Source of the DNA: Devosia sp. A16
GTDB taxonomy: Bacteria > Pseudomonadota > Alphaproteobacteria > Rhizobiales > Devosiaceae
Length of the DNA stretch: 64,000 nt
Assembly: GCF_001402915.1 (NCBI RefSeq)
Contig: NZ_CP012945.1
Location: 1 to 64,000 of the forward strand
Direction of reading: 5' to 3'
The translations under genes and the position numbers were made by a program. The notes under the pieces are model-generated. The model did no database searches, was not told the origin of the DNA, and saw only the letters and a program-made list of their open reading frames with translations. Positions 61,357 to 64,000 of the stretch are shown piece by piece (position 1 is the stretch's first letter; every line of letters begins with the position of its first letter).

Positions 61357-61485
61357 CCCTTTCCATCGTCGACACCCTGCAGCGTCCCAAGGTCGCGGGG
61401 CGCGGCTTTCCGTTTTGCCTTGAATTGTGCCCCCCGCAGCGGTGATATGGGCTTGAAGCGGGGATTCCCCCGCAGCAAGGACGAT

Positions 61486-61980
61486 ATGGCTGAAGACCTG
61501 ATCCGCTACGACATTCTGGCCCAGGAAGCGCTGCGCGGCGTTGTGCGCAAGGTGCTGTCCGAAGTGGCGCGGACTGGCCTGCCGGGCGAGCACCATTTTT
61601 TCATTTCCTTCGTCACCAAGGCCCCGGGCGTCCGGATGAGCCAGCGGCTGGTCGAGCAATACGACAAGGAAATGACCATCGTGCTGCAGAACCAGTTCGG
61701 CGCCTTGCGCGTCACCGAGACCGGCTTCGAGGTCGAACTGTCCTTCGATGGCCGCCCCGAATTGCTGGCGATCCCGTTCTCGGCGATCAAGGGCTTCTTC
61801 GATCCATCGGTGCAGTTCGGCCTGCAGTTCGATGTCGAGCGCGTCGCCGGCGATGAGGCCGAACCGGCTGAGGCGGACTCTGCCGACGAGGCCGCGGCGC
61901 CCCCTGCCCCTGCGAAAACCGCTGCCCCCGAGGCGCAGGGCGAGAAGGTCGTGAGCCTCGACAGCTTCCGCAAGAAGTAG
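61486..61980 (+). CDS. sspB: ClpXP adaptor SspB (alphaproteobacterial type)
   Basis: This 164-residue protein has an SspB core (LIRYDILAQEALRGVVRKVLSEVA, GEHHFFISFVTKAPGVRMS, FEVELSFDGRPELLAIPFSAIKGFFDPS) of about 115 residues, an Ala/Glu/Pro-rich linker and a C-terminal KVVSLDSFRKK, the short segment that docks on ClpX. It delivers ssrA-tagged proteins to ClpXP. Start 61486 has AAGGACG upstream; an earlier in-frame ATG at 61447 lacks one. It is directly downstream of the tmRNA gene, whose tag it recognises. Confidence 0.93.
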   Translation: MAEDLIRYDILAQEALRGVVRKVLSEVARTGLPGEHHFFISFVTKAPGVRMSQRLVEQYDKEMTIVLQNQFGALRVTETGFEVELSFDGRPELLAIPFSAIKGFFDPSVQFGLQFDVERVAGDEAEPAEADSADEAAAPPAPAKTAAPEAQGEKVVSLDSFRKK

Positions 61981-61986
61981 CGGGCG

Positions 61987-62196
61987 GTGGAGAAGCGCTC
62001 GCTGACCATCGCCGGGCACCGGACCAGCATCGCCATCGAAAGTGAGTTCTGGGCCGGCCTCGAGGCGATGGCGCAGGCCGGCGGCAAATCCATCGCCGCC
62101 CTGATCGCCGAGATCGACCAGCAGCGCGAAGTGCCCAACCTGTCATCGGCCGTCCGGCTCGCCGTCCTGGCCTGGTATCGGGATCGGTCGGGTTAG
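61987..62196 (+). CDS. ribbon-helix-helix domain protein
   Basis: This 69-residue protein (GTG start) reads KRSLTIAGHRTSIAIESEFWAGLEAMAQAGGKSIAALIAEID, the pattern of a ribbon-helix-helix fold: a beta strand (LTIAGHRTSIAIE) and two helices. It probably binds DNA as a dimer. It starts six bases after sspB and is likely cotranscribed. No target is known. It converges with the AsmA-like gene, overlapping its end by four bases (62193-62196). Confidence 0.85.
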   Translation: MEKRSLTIAGHRTSIAIESEFWAGLEAMAQAGGKSIAALIAEIDQQREVPNLSSAVRLAVLAWYRDRSG

Positions 62197-64000
62197 TTCC
62201 CGAGCCCGATGTCCATCGGGCGGTTGAACTCCTCGAGCGCCTTGCGCAGGTCTTCCTCTTCCTTCGCCTTGCGCGCCGCCTCCTCTTCCGCTGCCTTCCT
62301 CGCGGCTGCCTCTTCGGCGGCCTGCCTGGCGGCGGCTTCTTCGGCAGCCTTCTTCGCCGCGGCCTCGTCAGCCGCGCGGATTGCCGCAGCCTCGGCCGCG
62401 AGCCGGGCTTTCTCGGCTTCCTCCGCCTTCCGCCTCGCCTCGTCCTCTTCGCGCAGCTTCTCGAGCCGGGCCACTTCCGCCTCGTAGGCCTTCACCATGA
62501 TCGCGTCGACCAGGCCCGATACGTCGAACTGCCGCTCGGGCGCCATCAGCGTGCCGCCGAGGCGGGTGGAAATCCGCGCCGCTCCCGTATCGACCACCGC
62601 CGCCGGGGTGATCGCGGTCGGCGACAGCGCATAGTCGCCGCTGAGGCCGAGATCGCCCAGCCGGATCGAACCGCTGCCGAACAGCTGGCCGCCCTCCCCC
62701 TCGATCGACACATTTGGGCTGCGCAGCACGCCGCCGGCGATGGTGAAACCGGCCGTCACCCGCGGCGCATCGAACGGCGCATCGTCGAGCCGGTCCTCGA
62801 TCAGCGCGCTCAACTCTTCCGGCTGCATCTCCAGCAGATTCGCAATGCCGGAGATCGAGGAGGCGGCCTGTGGGTTCAGCCGTTCGATCCTGAGCCCGCT
62901 GGTCGTGTACGTCCCTTCACCGGTCAATGCCGCGAGCATGCCCGCTACCGACCCACCGGTGCCGTCGAACCGGCCCGAAGCATCCAGTGTGCCGTCGATG
63001 GCATTGGCGACCAGCGGCGGCGCGATGCTGTCGAGCGGCACGCCGACCAGCGAAATCCGCCCGGTCACCTGCTTGTCCGGCAAGGGACCGGCGCAGCAGA
63101 CCGCCAGTTCCATGCCGACGCTGCCGCCGCCGAGCTTGCCGGCAACATTGCGCAGCCGGGTGGTGGTGGCATCCCAATCGAGATCGAAGCTGAGGTCGGT
63201 CAGCAGCGGTTTGCCATCGGCGGAGACGGTCGGCGCGCTCACGGCCACGCGACCCGTGGTGGTCCGCGGCGCCTCGCCGGTGGCCAGTGGTCCGTCCGGC
63301 CACAGACCGCTGCCCGCCAGCAGCGAGGCCGGCCCGGTCAGCGTCCTGAGCACGCTGCCGAGGTCGAGGTCGCCGGTGGCGATGGCGCCGCTGACGGTTC
63401 GGGCGTTGCCTTTCGTCGCGAGCTTCAGGTTGCCGCTGAAAGACCCGGCGCCCGAGGTGCCGGTGATATCGAGCAGTTGCACGTCGGCCGGCCCGTTGAA
63501 ATCCACCCGGGCGGATGCGGCGAGCGCCGGCAGCGATATGCCGCCCGCGCCGAGCCAATCGGCAAAGGTCGATGGATCGGCAAGCTTGGCCTTGAGGGTG
63601 CCCTTGCCGCTATAGGCCGCCGGGTTGGTAACCACCAGGTTGCCGGAAAAACCCAGGGAGTCGCCTCCGCCTTCGACCAGCACGGTGGTCTCGAGACTGT
63701 TGGCGACATTGCCGTCGACGACACCGACCAGATGCACGGGCTCGCCATCGGCGAACAGGCCGACCTCGCCCAGCCCCAGTTGCGCACTCATCGCGGCGGC
63801 ATCGGCCGACTTCACGTCGAGCCGCACCTTCACCGGGCCGAAGAGCGCGCGCAGGAACCCCGCCTGCAACTCGGCATCCGCCGCGACCTGGGAGCCGCCG
63901 AGCTGCCCGGAAATGGCGAGGCTCTGCGCCCCGTCGCCGCTTGGCGGGTCGAGCCTGAGGGCAAGATCGGCCGGCAGCGACGGGGCAAGGAAGCCGGCAA
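62193..64000 (-). CDS. AsmA-family-like protein, C-terminal part (5' end outside window)
   Basis: At least 602 residues are visible, open to the window edge. Most is repetitive beta-structure of AsmA/TamB type (FSGNLKLATKGNARTVSGAI, GTYTTSGLRIERLNPQAASSISGIANLLEM, LFGSGSIRLGDLGLSGDYAL); these proteins are thought to move lipids between membranes. The last 90 residues form a highly charged helix of repeated Ala-Glu-Glu-Ala-Ala-Ala-Arg-Lys units (62225-62490), then PMDIGLGN. An internal TTG at 63869 is not the true start: coding sequence continues upstream. Confidence 0.8.
   Translation of the reverse strand, partial: AGFLAPSLPADLALRLDPPSGDGAQSLAISGQLGGSQVAADAELQAGFLRALFGPVKVRLDVKSADAAAMSAQLGLGEVGLFADGEPVHLVGVVDGNVANSLETTVLVEGGGDSLGFSGNLVVTNPAAYSGKGTLKAKLADPSTFADWLGAGGISLPALAASARVDFNGPADVQLLDITGTSGAGSFSGNLKLATKGNARTVSGAIATGDLDLGSVLRTLTGPASLLAGSGLWPDGPLATGEAPRTTTGRVAVSAPTVSADGKPLLTDLSFDLDWDATTTRLRNVAGKLGGGSVGMELAVCCAGPLPDKQVTGRISLVGVPLDSIAPPLVANAIDGTLDASGRFDGTGGSVAGMLAALTGEGTYTTSGLRIERLNPQAASSISGIANLLEMQPEELSALIEDRLDDAPFDAPRVTAGFTIAGGVLRSPNVSIEGEGGQLFGSGSIRLGDLGLSGDYALSPTAITPAAVVDTGAARISTRLGGTLMAPERQFDVSGLVDAIMVKAYEAEVARLEKLREEDEARRKAEEAEKARLAAEAAAIRAADEAAAKKAAEEAAARQAAEEAAARKAAEEEAARKAKEEEDLRKALEEFNRPMDIGLGN

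Overview
The window looks like chromosomal DNA of an alphaproteobacterium of the order Hyphomicrobiales, most likely Devosia or a close relative (inference). Three things point there: a circularly permuted two-piece tmRNA with tag ANDNYAKVAIAA next to an alpha-type sspB; a thyA-folA-hflK-hflC-degP run on one strand; and high G+C throughout, except for one AT-richer gene at 33781-35589. No rRNA, tRNA, prophage, transposase or CRISPR array is visible.

Layout. 1-3.2 kb: end of a beta-barrel protein, an HdeD-type membrane protein and a GMC oxidoreductase. All three are broken by one-base shifts, mostly missing G or C bases in short runs, so assembly error is likelier than decay. 3.2-12.5 kb: a sugar locus. 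A LacI regulator, an acetyl-xylan-type esterase, an orphan ABC permease and hpt lie on the minus strand, divergent from an alpha-L-rhamnosidase, a solute-binding protein and two permeases; no ATPase is present. 12.7-30.9 kb: transporters (DHA2 and Bcr/CflA MFS with its TetR, an ABC exporter, Kup, two EamA proteins), an Old Yellow Enzyme, flavin enzymes, pdxJ and small exported proteins. 30.9-33.7 kb: ilvN and ilvB, the latter behind a leader peptide and terminator that form an attenuator.

33.8-36.2 kb: a lone AT-rich OLD-family nuclease gene beside a truncated MFS remnant. 36.4-42.7 kb: a PhyH dioxygenase, a bestrophin, an ABC-F ATPase, an ArsR-SRPBCC pair and an enolase-superfamily dehydratase. 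42.8-45.0 kb: a compact operon of a reduced P450-like protein, a dedicated acyl carrier protein and an alpha/beta hydrolase; this is the best candidate here for an undescribed system. 45.4-53.7 kb: motAB, cspA, an FG-GAP repeat protein with a nonsense codon, a glycine-zipper lipoprotein, MATE, YbaK-like, miaA, serB and a GNAT. 53.8-61.0 kb: minus-strand run thyA, DUF4424, MazG-like, GNAT, folA, hflK, hflC, DUF2065, degP, mostly with overlapping starts and stops. 61.0-64.0 kb: ssrA, sspB, a ribbon-helix-helix protein and the C-terminal part of an AsmA-like protein.

Eight intergenic palindromic elements of about 115-160 bp are scattered through the window. Four are clear copies of one element. 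Five of the eight lie between convergent genes, and one lies inside the ilvB-ilvN gap.
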